Below are positions 1-11,259 of a stretch of 64,000 bases of DNA, one piece after another. The position numbers and the translations under genes were made by a program. The DNA is from Mesocentrotus franciscanus (Eukaryota; Echinodermata; Echinoidea; Camarodonta; Strongylocentrotidae), in contig CP137685.1 of NCBI GenBank assembly GCA_037976565.1, positions 20,944,449 to 21,008,448 of the forward strand, in the 5' to 3' direction. The notes under the pieces were generated by a model. That model was not told the DNA's origin. It worked only from the letters and a program-made list of their open reading frames with translations, and did no database searches. How positions within the stretch are numbered: the first letter of the stretch is position 1; each line of letters opens with the position of its first letter.

Positions 1-270
1 GAAACAAATTTTCAAGAGGTTAATTGACGTGACACTTGGCCATCTTCACTGCGCACTCACGATAATTCCTGCCCAGTTGTATGATTTTCGTACGATAGGA
101 CGATACGATGCTCAATCGGGCGTTTCACTATACAACATTTCTCTATATACAACATTTCTCTATACAACATTTAGACTAGGGAAAACTTAATTACTTACCA
201 TATAGCTATACGATGAATCCTGATAGTCTGGCTTGATAGCAATTGCTAGTATATTTGACCCAGTGCTTCT
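1..270. other. Unassigned upstream DNA
   Basis: AT-rich sequence with no supported gene. A short imperfect tandem of ctatacaacatttct lies around 130-172. Nothing else is recognised. Confidence 0.4.
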
Positions 271-595
271 TAAAGGGAGCTCATGCTCCAGTCAGGAATC
301 CCATGATGTTTACAAGCCGATCGCCCGTCTGATTATCAAGATATTTATGACTGGAATTTGAAATTTCAACAACCGTTTCCCAATCGTTTTTATAACACTA
401 TAATCTATTGGAGAAAATGAGTATGGTAAAACTGGTCACTCAAAGATTTTTTACTTTTTTGTGGCACTTCATGATCATTTTGAAGCGCAATTTTTGTAGG
501 GCTTCAATATTACACCATATCACAGACGCTGATAACACGTAGGGCCATGCATCTCAGATTTGGCATTGTTAAACAATGCCTTTAAGCAATATTAA
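271..595 (+). repeat. 5'-truncated copy of the 380-bp MITE-like element (family P)
   Basis: The sequence from about cagtcaggaatccc to caatgcctttaa matches the elements at 25930-26313, 26311-26693 (inverted) and 44903-45272. Shared blocks include tgattatcaagatatttatg, atcattttgaagcgcaattt and ttacaccatatcacagac. The first about 60 bp of the full element are missing or too diverged here. Confidence 0.85.
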
Positions 596-896
596 TTTTG
601 TCTGAAACTTTCTGATATGTTTATTGAAGTATGTTTTGAGATAATCTCTTGACAAAATATTATGACCACATGCATTTCTAGTTGATACTGGTAATTAATA
701 TGTGTAGTAGGGTATAGTGACTCAGAGCACCAAGGGACCTATGGCTATTTGGATTTAGTACTCCTCGTATGAAATCCACCTATTTCTCCCCTCCAACCTT
801 CATTCAGATATTCACATTTATCTTGCTTCAAGTTACATTTACATAAACATTTATGTTATCATTGCAGATGCGTTTCGTTTGCTTTATTTCCATCCA

Positions 897-1091
897 TCAC
901 TGTCTCTCTCGAATTCCATGATAGATATACAGCGTAACATCATCTTGATTAATCCCCGGCAGTGTGATCTGACCAAAATGAATGAAATCAAAACAACATC
1001 CACCAGGGTCTATGAGTCGGTCTATCCCCTGAGAATGTAACTGGGTAAGACGATTTCTTCCATTCAAGTCATGTTCCTGCAGTCTACACAT
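897..1091 (-). CDS. Unidentified 64-codon open frame, possible exon or relic
   Basis: A minus-strand frame encodes MCRLQEHDLNGRNRLTQLHS and, later, GGCCFDFIHFGQITLPGINQ DDVTLYIYHG in natural-looking composition with no simple repeat. It ends in TGA, and an AATAAA follows within about 15 nt on the same strand. I do not recognise the family. It could be the last exon of a minus-strand gene or a transposon-protein remnant; chance is not excluded at this length. Confidence 0.2.
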   Translation of the reverse strand: MCRLQEHDLNGRNRLTQLHSQGIDRLIDPGGCCFDFIHFGQITLPGINQDDVTLYIYHGIRERQ

Positions 1092-1479
1092 CCCCTAGGA
1101 GATAGAAGCTCTTCCATCATTCGGCACACTTTCAGCCATTTGCAAACTATCGCTGTTCTCGGTGGAACTTGATGTAAATGTTGTACACGAGAGAGTAAAT
1201 TTTAAAAAAAATATATGATGCAGTAGTGGGTGATTATAGCTCTGGAAAGCTCCAGTTGAGCTCTTGAAAGCAGGAAAATATTTTGGTAAATTATTAATTT
1301 ATGATAAAATACATTAAAATGATTGCTTGTTCTTTGGCAAATCCAAAGAGAACTGTACTCATTTTAACTGCATTGGCAAGCAAAGGGTTAAGGCCATCAT
1401 AAATGGATTGGAGATTGAATCTGTTGAGTGAGAACCTAATCTTGCACTCTTTCTCTTGTGGAACTGCGCACCATGAGAA

Positions 1480-1990
1480 ATGGGAGGGGTGGGGGCTGGG
1501 GGTAGGGGTGAGAGGAATGGAGTAGAGGACTTGGAAACGAGAAGTTTGTTATAGGTTATTGCGGCTAAGTCCCACGTGGTGTTTGCAGCAATAGAAACAA
1601 ATGAAACAGGAACGAAAATGGGATTAGAAAGGGGGTGAGGGAAAGAAGGGTGGATAAAGGGATGTGCAAATGAGAGATTGTGAAAAAATGGTGGGGAGGG
1701 GCAGGGGGATGATTAGGGGAAAGATTGAAATGAGGAGCTTGTTATGGGTTATTACTGAAATCAGCCTTCCTTCCTTAGCATTCAAAGCAAGGAAAGTACA
1801 ATTGATATAGAAACAAAAATGGGAGTATAGAAGGGATACCATAGGTAAAAGTGGGATGAGGGAAAGAAGGGTGGGGGAGCGAGAGAGAGGGGGGAGGATT
1901 AGGGGTAAGATTGAAAACGAGAAGCTTGTTAGGGGTTATTGCGGCTCAGTCCCACTTGGCGTTTGAAGCAATAGAACTAATGGGCTGAGA
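1480..1990. repeat. Three diverged tandem copies of an about 190-bp unit
   Basis: The block starting near 1537 (gagaagtttgttataggtta) recurs near 1729 and 1913 with the same order of pieces: a gttattgc tract, an agtccca segment, a caatagaa segment, then G-rich sequence with gggaaagaagggtggg. Spacing is about 192 and 184 bp. No coding potential is evident. Confidence 0.7.
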
Positions 1991-2204
1991 TGAAAGCTTA
2001 TTAGGATATGTGTCAACATTTTAGTCTGATTTCACTGTTCCGAAGAGACAGGGAGAGTGGTCTGTGGCGGATCCGTTGGTTGCCGGGCTCGATAAATTTG
2101 GCTGACTCTGATGGGGGTTTATTCGTAAAAGGAGGAATGCACTTTACTGCGTGGAGTGTCTTATGGCTGTTGTACTATGCATGACACTGTTTATAAGTAA
2201 ACAG

Positions 2205-2600
2205 ATGAATCGGTTGAGAGAGAGAAAGAGAGAGAGGGGGATTGAGGAAAACAGACAGACATGCGGACATACCATATGGATATACAGAGACAGAGATAGA
2301 GAGGCAGAGACAGACACAGATGGAGACAGACAGAGATAGAGATGGACAGACAGAGACACAAAGATGCAGAAAAGAGCAAGGCAGGTTGAGGACAGAAACA
2401 GAGAAAGAAGTTTAATCTTTATAGACAGCGATTTCGAGATAATTCCATTATTTGCAGAAATGTATGATAGAAGAATACTGAAAGGGAGGAAGAGAGAGAG
2501 AGAGAGGGAGGGAGGGAGAGAGGGGGGGGGGTGAGATGGAATAGAGACAGGGAGAGGCAGAAAAAAAAGAGTTAGGGAGTGAGAGGGAAAGATACAGATA
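2205..2600. repeat. GA/CAGA-rich simple repeat tract
   Basis: Purine-rich low-complexity sequence with gagagaga and gacagaca runs. Open frames on either strand here are Ser/Leu or Arg/Glu repeats caused by composition. Confidence 0.9.
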
Positions 2601-3160
2601 CACGGAAAGAGCTTAGCCTCTGCTGCAAAGAAGATATTGGCAATAAGGCTAATGGTATCGAGATGAAAGCTTGTGAAGACATGGGCCCAAAATTTTAATC
2701 AAATACGAGAGTGGGATCGAGAGAAATATACCACATCGTGTTAACACTGCCGTACATAACCGGAAACAAGCAAGTAATATCTCATGGTTGTGTTGAGGGA
2801 GAACTAGGAATTCAGACTTTGAAAGTGCCACACAGAGGCTGTCCTTGTGTATGAAGTGCAATATGAAAGATAGAGTGTAACAGGGGAACCCCCCACCCCT
2901 ACCGTAATCATCAACTTGTGATCGTTGTAACTGCAGCAGTTGGAACGAACCCTTTAATGTTGGCTCACAGGTATCCGTGTATCTCATTAGAGTTATATAT
3001 CACCTGTGTACAGGGTTCAAGTGGATAGGTTTTGAGAGGAGAGTAACAGCTGTGAGAGGAGTAGACGAATTGAGTGGGCATGGATAGACGGGCCGCTGTT
3101 ACAATGTTCAGATGAATACATAGGGATAGGTGAAATAGTAAAAAGAGGTTGAGGAAGAAT
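2601..3160. other. Non-repetitive DNA without a recognised gene
   Basis: A 112-codon minus-strand frame (2649-2987) lies here, but it shows no family motif and no conserved start or splice context. I see nothing else. Confidence 0.3.
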
Positions 3161-3164
3161 AATT

Positions 3165-3340
3165 TAGTTATATTGACTGCTACGAGAGGACTGGCTGTTT
3201 TTATACGCTCAAGGGAAAGTTGAATCCCCTGCCATCACCCCGAGGCACGCCTAGATTCAACTTTCCCGCAAGCCAGTATAGAAACGGCCAGTCCTCGAGT
3301 AGCTATCCTCGAGTATTAAAGCAGTCGACATGACTTTTAT
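3165..3340. repeat. Hairpin element with about 45-bp inverted arms
   Basis: The arm gaggactggctgtttttata plus aagggaaagttgaatc (about 3184-3229) is mirrored by gattcaactttccc plus gaaacggccagtcctc (about 3251-3297). The loop is about 20 bp. It looks like a small palindromic transposable element. Confidence 0.75.
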
Positions 3341-3559
3341 ATGCCGATCGTACGAATTAAAACAAAAATCTACCAAGAATTCTTACCTTAGCCTTTATTG
3401 AGTAAAGATTGGTTAAAACATCACAGAAAATCTGAGACACTGTCTGTTAATCTTTGCTAGCAAAATGACTGAAAGTTTCAATCATTTGGGAATCGCAGAA
3501 AAAACCACTGTATGGTGTCTGTGCTCGCACAAAGACAATTTTAACACGTAAACCAATGG

Positions 3560-3670
3560 GGATCGCAGGAGGATGAGGGCACAAATTAGTCGATATTAAC
3601 TTGTGGGCGGGTACGAGGGCACAAATTAATGGATACTAACTTGTGGGCGGGTACGAGGGCACTTTTTAAA
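3560..3670. repeat. Two-and-a-half copies of a 50-bp tandem repeat
   Basis: The unit acttgtgggcgggtacgagg followed by gcacaaattaatggatacta is repeated with about 50-bp spacing, with a partial third copy. Confidence 0.75.
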
Positions 3671-3827
3671 GATTTTTGACTGGTAGGCGGGGCATGGCTT
3701 AAAATCACGACTCCAATTTCGACCAATCAGATGGCTAGATTTCTAAAGTGAGATATATAATACAATTTAGGGAATGACTAAACCTTCAAGTGCCACTGTC
3801 GTATTCTGTGCCACAATGAGTAGCTGA

Positions 3828-3990
3828 TATCGTCTGCTCAGAGCCAGAGGGGCGATAGCTCATCTACTTAACATAGTGGATCACATGGACCATGGTTCGA
3901 ATACTCCCCAGGAAGTGGAGCAAAATCATGTGTGAATAAGCAATCGAATCCGAATATCGGGGTAATGATAATTATAATGTAAAGCTCTTA
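3828..3990 (+). repeat. Half of a hairpin-family element fused to a SINE-like fragment
   Basis: The left half atcgtctgctcagagccaga (3829-3848) matches the about 80-bp hairpin family. It runs into ggttcgaatactccccagga, a tRNA-SINE-like box B and body sequence, without the right hairpin half. Confidence 0.55.
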
Positions 3991-4403
3991 GGAATGTAGA
4001 ATTTTGAAAAAAGTTGTTGTTTAAATAAAAGTGAATCCTTATTCAAAGATGGTGATTTAGTCCAAAGTAATCTGCATTTTCTTCTCTCGTTCTTGGAGGT
4101 TTTTTAAAGTTTATTTAATGCGTTGCCAACTCCATTATAACTAATAACATTTTGCCTGATGCGATAAGGAAAATAGAGTTGTAAATTTCTGAAGAAGGTG
4201 AGTAGGTACTCTCCATATCCACAAGAAGTCATTATCTAATTATCCCTAAATCATCTGACATTTTACTGCCCACCTTGCTTCGAGTGCTAATGTGTTTGGT
4301 GACATTTTAGGAAACCACAAACCTAGGAGAAACGGGGTAAAATCAATACCGGTAGTTGGGCTTCTTGGCTCCTTTCTACCTCCCTCTTGCCTTTTTTTTG
4401 TGT

Positions 4404-4481
4404 ATCTTCTGCTGAGAGCCAAAAGGGCGCTAACTCTCTGTAACAGTATACGTGTTAATGCCCTTCAGGCTCTTTACAGAC
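4404..4481. repeat. Hairpin family H, copy at 4.4 kb
   Basis: The left arm tctgctgagagccaaaaggg and right arm taatgcccttcaggctcttt are inverted relative to each other over a short loop, giving a stem of about 25 bp. Confidence 0.8.
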
Positions 4482-4799
4482 AAATTAAATGTATCTGTGT
4501 TGGTCTATCAACTTTTTGGTTTGCATTTGGTTTGCGAAGAAGGCATTACCGCTACACAAAGGATAGAAAGTCTTGAGCATCGAACCCACGTGTTGAGGCG
4601 TGCCTTGCGATAAATTGAGTTAGATTTTAGCCGGTTGATGTTGCAGGTGTCATTGTGATTCGGTTAAAGCGTGTCGTGGAAGGCGTGACTTTGTGCTTCG
4701 TTATCTGATTTGCGTTCTCCTGTTGGTGCAGGCTGCCGGGCATCCGGTCTCTTGGGGTTTCGGGACGCTAACCGCGGGATGCGTAGGATGCGGTCCTGT

Positions 4800-5340
4800 T
4801 GCATGGGGGATTGAGAAAAGAGATAAGGGGGGATCGATGGAGAGAGGGGAAAAATAATTAGAGAGAAGGGGGAAGAGATGGTAAGACACAAGATAGAGGA
4901 AGAGAGAGAGAAAAGCAGACAGATACAAAGAGCAAGAGAGGGAGAGAGAAATGAAAGTAGAGGGAGAAGGAGGGGTGGAAGAAAGTTAGAGAGACAAGCC
5001 ATGGGAGGATATGAAAACTAGAGGACAGGAAAGAAAGGGAAGAGGTTGACGGTTTCTTGGGGATAGAGAAAAGCTGACAAATATGACTGCTGACAGAATA
5101 AAGGAGGGGTTTTAGCAGAAGGACAGACATTGATGAGCCAATGAATTTAGAGGAGAGGAGATATGGATGGTTAGGAGGGGAAGCATTGATTAAAAACCAA
5201 ATGGAAGATTTAAATTGGATGGGAAGAGATGAGAGCAGGAGCGCAATAATATGAAAATGAGATTGAGAAAGAAATGGAGAAAAGACAGAGAGAAGGAGAG
5301 ACAGACAGTGAAGGAGAGAAAAAGAAGACTTAAGTAAAAA
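4800..5340. repeat. GA-rich simple sequence
   Basis: Long purine-rich low-complexity stretch (agagagga, gaaagaga and similar). Apparent Leu/Ser/Phe-rich frames on the minus strand are composition artefacts. Confidence 0.9.
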
Positions 5341-5770
5341 TAAAGTTCAGAGATGAGATAAACCTAAGCTTGGGTGTAAAATGAGTAGGATATGTTGTAC
5401 ATTGAAACGCGAAGATATACCTAAGCCACAAATGCTCACCAACGGGTCCGCTAATTCTTCCCTGAGGCTTGTAAATTAATTTGCATCCTATTGTGGTTGT
5501 ATAGACCCATGATATCACTTCACATTTGGCCAGATCTTTTACACCTTTTCTGAGCTCCCGCGAGGGTCTGGGATTTGGCGTGCCGTTCAACCCATCTTCG
5601 AAAGATGATCGGCTGCTTGCATGTCTGTGCGATGTTTGGAATGAATGACTGATGGGCTGTGGATGATGATAATAAGACCAACTTATCTGCTGAAAAGCAA
5701 GTCTTGCAGACGACGTTATGAAAGTTGTAGTGAACCTTTACGTAAATGCATGTAGTCTATGGGGAGGCTG

Positions 5771-5832
5771 AGGGCAGCATTACCTCTGTGTTAAAGTGTA
5801 TATGTTAACGCCCTTCTGGCTCTCTGCTAAAC
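5771..5832. repeat. Hairpin family H, partial copy
   Basis: The right arm gttaacgcccttctggctct is well preserved; the left arm (gggcagcattacctc) is degenerate. Confidence 0.65.
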
Positions 5833-5886
5833 TATTAAGAACAGAAGATTAAGAGTGTAGCATAGGTTTCTATGCTACAGATTCCA

Positions 5887-6184
5887 CGCTTCAGATTCCA
5901 CTGAATTTGAGCAAACTGATAGCTGTTTACAATGAAGCAGAGTCCACTCTGACACTGTCTGCCTAGAGCCAGAAGGGCATTAAATCCTATCCTTTAACTC
6001 AGAGTTCATGCCCTTCTTGCTATCAACAGACAGTACGCTTCAGATTCCACTGAATTTGAGCAAACTGATAGCTGTTAACAATGAAGCAGAGTCCACTCTG
6101 ACACTGTCCGCTGAAAGCCAGAAGGGCGTCACCTCATATATTTGTAAACCCAGTTAGCATCCCTCTTCCTCTCAACAGGCTAAA
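5887..6184 (+). repeat. Two tandem 149-bp units, each with a family H hairpin
   Basis: The block cgcttcagattccactgaat starts at 5887 and again at 6036. Within each unit a family H hairpin follows (5955-6032 and 6104-6180). The first hairpin is better preserved (gcctagagccagaagggcat with its inverted partner); the second has a decayed right arm. Confidence 0.88.
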
Positions 6185-7389
6185 GGGTACTTGATTCTAA
6201 GTGCACAGTGTTAACCAAAACCATACCCTTATCCCCGAAAAGTGTAGGAATACGAAGCCCTCGACCTGAAAATAGGAAACGTCCCTGTGCTTCACAATTT
6301 TGTGGTAATGTCATGTTACGTCCGCTTCTTCTACGAAATTTCATTCTTTCTTAGAACAGCGATAATAATCTCCAAAATGTCACCCTTGTCCGTGTTTGAC
6401 TTCACACTACTTTATATAGACATGCACATAGTACAGACAGCTTTCAGAAGAGCAAAAACCTCCCAATTTTCTGGTGATCGGCAGGCATGTTGTTCAGTCT
6501 GGAATTTTTTAACTAGATTTCACTGAAAAGTGAAAATGGTTACCGGTACTTAAATTCAGCAGATGAAATTTCCCTGAAGCTCTATAAATAAAATGATCCT
6601 GAGATTAATTTGTACAAGAATTTTTGTGTGGACACCCAAACTTCTGCAGCTGAAATTTCCTACAAAATTCTCTGATACAACAATTTTCTGATACAACAAT
6701 TTTCTGAGATTATTTGCAGCAAACATTTACGTGCACATTTTTAAAACAGCAGGTGAAATTTCCTATGGAACCCTCTTAAGTATCGCTTTATCGAGGTTAT
6801 CTGAAACAAGAATTTTGTGTGAATATGACAAATGCAGTCAAAGTTTTCCGTAAACCCTTTAAAATAACAGTTTTGTGAGATAACTACGTGTAAGAATTAT
6901 TTAAAATTAAATTCAGATTTCCATTGAATTTCTTCCAAAGGGATGATTTTCTAAACATAACTTTATTTAAGAATTAACTATGTGTGAACACAACCATGTA
7001 GAGACTAGAGAGGGCAGGCACTGGTGGTTCCAGGACAAAGTCAAGTGCCCGAGATTTCCTTTGCTAAACTGAAGCCTGAAATCCAAGAAGACAGTGGGAT
7101 ACTCCTTGGAGTAATTCAATGATAATAAATTGGAAAAACCCAGAGACACTTTATATGTCTTTCATGCAATTATCAAAGATAGGTCCACCAGTAATTTAGA
7201 ACACAAGGGAAGACATTATACAAGGGGGAAGAAAAAGGGACTTGGATGAAGAATTGGAAAGACAAAGTGATACTTTACACCTCTTTCATACAATTATAAG
7301 ACATGGGTTTACCCAACCGAAAATTGGCAAGGTTTGGTCGAGAATTAACAAAATTCATGTGCTTGACAAAGTTTTAGAAGAAATAAGGA
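6185..7389. other. Unique AT-rich DNA without a recognised gene
   Basis: Only short unsupported frames are present. A local direct duplication of gatacaacaattttct occurs near 6672-6705. Nothing else is recognised. Confidence 0.35.
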
Positions 7390-7425
7390 TATCGTCTGCT
7401 GCGAGCCAGAAGGGCGTTGGTTTAT
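7390..7425 (+). repeat. Family H left half-copy
   Basis: The sequence atcgtctgctgcgagccaga followed by agggcgttgg is the left arm only. No right arm follows. Confidence 0.7.
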
Positions 7426-7484
7426 GTCACTTATATAATTAACCATTGTCTACTGGAACCGGGTGGTCCCTGTGTTAGTCTATC

Positions 7485-8010
7485 AGCGTGTCCACACACA
7501 AAAAAATTTATCCGAAACTCTATAATGAAACGTCGTATAAAGAATCATCGTATAAATTTCAGGGTGTCCACACACAAGAAACGTCGTATAAAGAATCATC
7601 GTATAAATTCCAGGGTGTCCACACACACACAAGAAAGTAATCCCGAAACTCTACAGCGAAATGTCGTATAGGTGCGCAGTTTGCTACTGCGGTCATGAAA
7701 TGGAAGCGGAAATGAGAGGTCAGGTCTCCTTTCGCGAGGTCACGTTAAGCCCCGCCCAGTTATACCGTTAGTTATACTAGTTACGTCCACACACAACACA
7801 TTCCGTGATTAGGCGTGATTAGACGTGATTCTTTATTGAGTTCTAGTTCGAAACGATGCCCTAACGCCGCGTTTCGTTATACGACGTATCGTTAGTAAGC
7901 ATCCACACACACAATTTCATCGTATAACTATCCCGAAACGGTATAACTATCCCGAAACGGTATAACTAATCACCCCTAATCACGGAAAGTTTTGTGTGTG
8001 GACACAGGGT
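7485..8010. repeat. Palindromic MITE-like element with internal tandem units
   Basis: The ends are inverted: gtgtccacacacaaaa near 7487 and ttttgtgtgtggacac near 7991. Inside, a unit containing aaacgtcgtataaagaatca and cagggtgtccacacaca is repeated about twice, and cccgaaacggtataactat is repeated near 7930-7965. No coding sequence. Confidence 0.75.
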
Positions 8011-8124
8011 ATGGGACTGAGAGAATTCAGAAGTCAATGGGTTAATACCCTTTGGCTCCAAATGTCCAAACAGATGTTATTTTTAAAAGCCTACATCAGA
8101 TGTCTCTTTCCCTGTTACATTAGT

Positions 8125-8215
8125 GCGATAGTGCCGCGGCGGGATTCCAACCACAGACCTTGTGATCCACAGTCCGGTGACCTATCCACTTGACCACAAC
8201 ACCTCGAAAAAGATC
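8125..8215 (-). repeat. tRNA-SINE head fragment
   Basis: The reverse strand reads tggtcaagtggataggtcac then tgtggttggaatcccgcc, resembling a pol III box A and a degenerate box B. It is similar to the heads at 24.3, 41.5 and 44.4 kb. Confidence 0.6.
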
Positions 8216-8489
8216 CTTTGCATTTGTTTTGGTCTAAGTCATCATGCAATGCAAGATCAACCGAAAGAGAAAAGGAAGCAGAGGGAATAGAAAAGATACA
8301 TGTAATTAACTAATTATCTTTGTTTTTTCTCAAGGAAAACTAGAATTTTTTAGGAGCAGACTTTGTTACAGTTTCCAGAATATTGGCTGTATAAGTATGC
8401 GTTGGGTCTCTTTAATTTGGGTGCATTTTGATGCTGATGATGTATAAGTTATGGTCAGCCTAGCATTAAAAATATGTCTACCAATTATC

Positions 8490-8562
8490 GGTAAGACCTA
8501 GAAGGGCATTAAGTCTTGTATTTCAAAACCGAGTCACTATCCTGCTGACCCTCAACAGACAA
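8490..8562. repeat. Family H hairpin, degenerate copy
   Basis: The left arm gacctagaagggcattaag is clear. The right arm retains only cctgctgaccctcaacagac. Confidence 0.55.
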
Positions 8563-10814
8563 TATGTTCTCCATCGCAAAACACAAAATGATACGGTCAA
8601 AATAAAGATGGCAAATTGTCTGATTTTATACGATTGTCTTGCTGCAATTTTGCTGCAATTTTGCTCCATACATTAACAGTCACCATACTCTGGCAGCAAA
8701 AAAATGCAGTATGGGCAAGAGAGGAAGCAGACGTCACCTCATGCATTTTTAAGGGAAGTGGAGCGAAGCAAAGGTGTTTGTGACGGCGACGTTTTTCCCC
8801 AACGGTTCTACTATTGCCTTCTGCGGGATCCCAGAATACAACATAAGATATTCGAAGCAAGCATTCAGTACTTCGAAAATGTGCCGTGCATACACAAGTG
8901 TAGGGAAAAACAACATGGGTTTAGTTGTGAATACTTTCTCAAAAAATGTTGTTGAATCAATGTACTGCAGTTGTCAAAAGAATTTGCAAGAGGTTAGACT
9001 GACACTACAACAAATATATATTTATTGTGGAGTATAGATCAGAATATTATTATGATATTGAAATTTGACAATAGCATAATATCATAGGATGATTTCTACT
9101 GATAGCCTTTTCATTTTTTTTACTTTGTATAATATAGTAGAAAAAAGTAATTATTTATATTGGTAGCAACATAGAGACTTAAATTATTTTGATGAATTGA
9201 TTTGCAACTTCACAAACTATGTGTACATGTAGTCATAATCTTACTTGTGTAAGAGAAAACCAATTTTGTTGTTGGGGGGTGGGGGATAAGTTTAAGACAA
9301 AAATCTTGTCATTCCTTTCTCATGGAATCAAATATCTTCCATAATCACATTTTGCAAATTTTTTTTTTTTTTACTATATTTCGCAAAATGCTTTGCCAAG
9401 AAGAATAATGGGATAAATGTTTCAGATTAATATTCCTGTTATTACATGCATGAAACTTGATCCCAAAACTCAACACAAACCACCTGCACAATCTTCAGCC
9501 AGGGGGGACCAAAATAGCAGTTGTTCCAAACAAGCGATTTGAGAGATCAAAAACCCAGATTTTGATCACAGCTCGTGATTCATACACCGACAAAAGTCAC
9601 TGATCCTATAAAACAGTGCTGCCCTCTTTGATATTAACCCATCCGTCATTCCTAGTGGGTTGGGGAATGAGAGGCGCAGGTGCAGGGGTGCTGGAACTTA
9701 CCCTGTAGGGGTTAAACGTCCGTGAGGCTACGGCCATGTAATAATAGTTTTTGACCATGCCATTGCGATATCCCTGCCCGAAGGATTATAAGGAATTATG
9801 CGCTAATCATTTGTCTTATCAGCCTATTATTGTGGAAACTGGTCTTGTATCACAGACTTTTAAAGATCTGATTGTCCAAACTTAGTTGATGAAATTTATC
9901 TAATTATGATAAACTTCCTAGTGTGTCAATATAAATCTTAGAGCATTAGAGCATATGATAGGAATGTGCATAAAAGATGTGTGTCTATAAAGCTTGATTT
10001 GAAAAAAATAAAGTGACATATTTCGGATTGAAATGTGACTGACATTCTAGACTACTTACTTTGAGAAATCAGCATTGCATCGCTGTTTCGCTGTCAAATC
10101 TAAAATTTACATGTATGTCCCTTGTGTTTGAGGGAGGAATGAACGTGAATGAAGTATTGAGTGATTAGGAATCAGAAGAGTAACATATCGTCACATTAAG
10201 TTTGAGCTTTCAAGGTCGATGCTTTTGATGTAGGGATTATGGCTGCAGGTATGATATTTTGTTTCTCCTTTTTTTTTCTCAGATTAATCTTTCAGATCAA
10301 ATATTTTTTTCATCCAAACTATCTTTCAAATCAGATATAGTCGACTCCTATTTTTTTATTGCAAGATGTGACCTGGTTATATTCCTTGAGATAGGACATG
10401 CAGTCAAGATGTGTTGGATTAGGGTATATGTTTGCACTTTATAATGAATTAAAAATCATTTGTGCATTTCCTGTTAATGTATGTGATTGCTATTGCATGA
10501 AAATGTTTATTCCAAGAGGATTTGCCCATTGATGTGGTTAGAGACATCTGTGTGCATATGATGGGCTATTGAAATGAATTTTATTCTTACATCACTGGGA
10601 GGGGAGTTATCTTAAATTAAAGCAATGCAATGCTTTTTTGAAATAATTTAACGTCCTGAAAAACTACAAGTCATATTGAAATTGATCTTTTCTCAACAAT
10701 TTAAAGTATTTTGTTACCACATTTTGCCATTGTAATCTTTATACCTGTATGTTATTTCTTGAAGGGGAATGAAAATATGTTACTTTTATTATTCTGTTTC
10801 ATGCGGCATACTTG
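8563..10814. other. Unique upstream DNA without a recognised gene
   Basis: Several frames of 80-90 codons exist (for example 8704-8955 and 8774-9037) but overlap each other and show no motif. A G-rich tract near 9275-9290 and poly-T near 9359-9372 are the only simple features. Confidence 0.35.
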
Positions 10815-10866
10815 ATATTGTTTGTTTGGAGTCCAAAGGGCATTAATAATAATAATAATAATATAT
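10815..10866. repeat. Family H half-copy followed by (TAA)n
   Basis: The sequence ttggagtccaaagggcatta resembles the left arm of family H and passes directly into a short aataat microsatellite. Confidence 0.45.
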
Positions 10867-10942
10867 GAGATTTATAATGTGGCGAATCCACTTGAAATCA
10901 ATTGCTCAAGGCACAAAGTATTCCAGCAACAATTGCTCTTTA

Positions 10943-11259
10943 GGTCTGTCATCATCAGCCCAAGTTGGCCAAATAGCCAGCTATTTTGTGATCCGGGAAA
11001 TAAGCCCGAAGTTACAAATCGCGTCTTCATCAGCTCGAAACTCAAGCTCGAGAAAAATTGCTTGGTGTTCGCGCATAGTGCGAGTCTTCGGGCTGATGAA
11101 GACGGGTTATTTTGTAAAACAGCGAGCTATTTTGCAAACTAGCCCAAGATATCTTAGGGAGATTTCCCGAGCAAATAGCCCGCTATTTCGTGATCTGGCT
11201 AATTTCCCGGATCAGAAATAGCGGGCTATTTGGCCAACTCGGGCTGATGAAGGCAGACC
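10943..11259. repeat. Palindromic MITE-like element, 317 bp
   Basis: The left end ggtctgtcatcatcagccca and the right end gggctgatgaaggcagacc are inverted. The inner parts agttggccaaatagccagct and ctatttggccaactc also pair. A second, inner inversion around cgaagactcg and cgcgtcttcatcagc suggests a nested palindrome. No transposase. Confidence 0.85.

Noticed and set aside
8597..9037. Three overlapping frames of 83-87 codons on both strands
   Set aside because: They overlap one another, lack motifs or splice context, and the region shows no other sign of coding.
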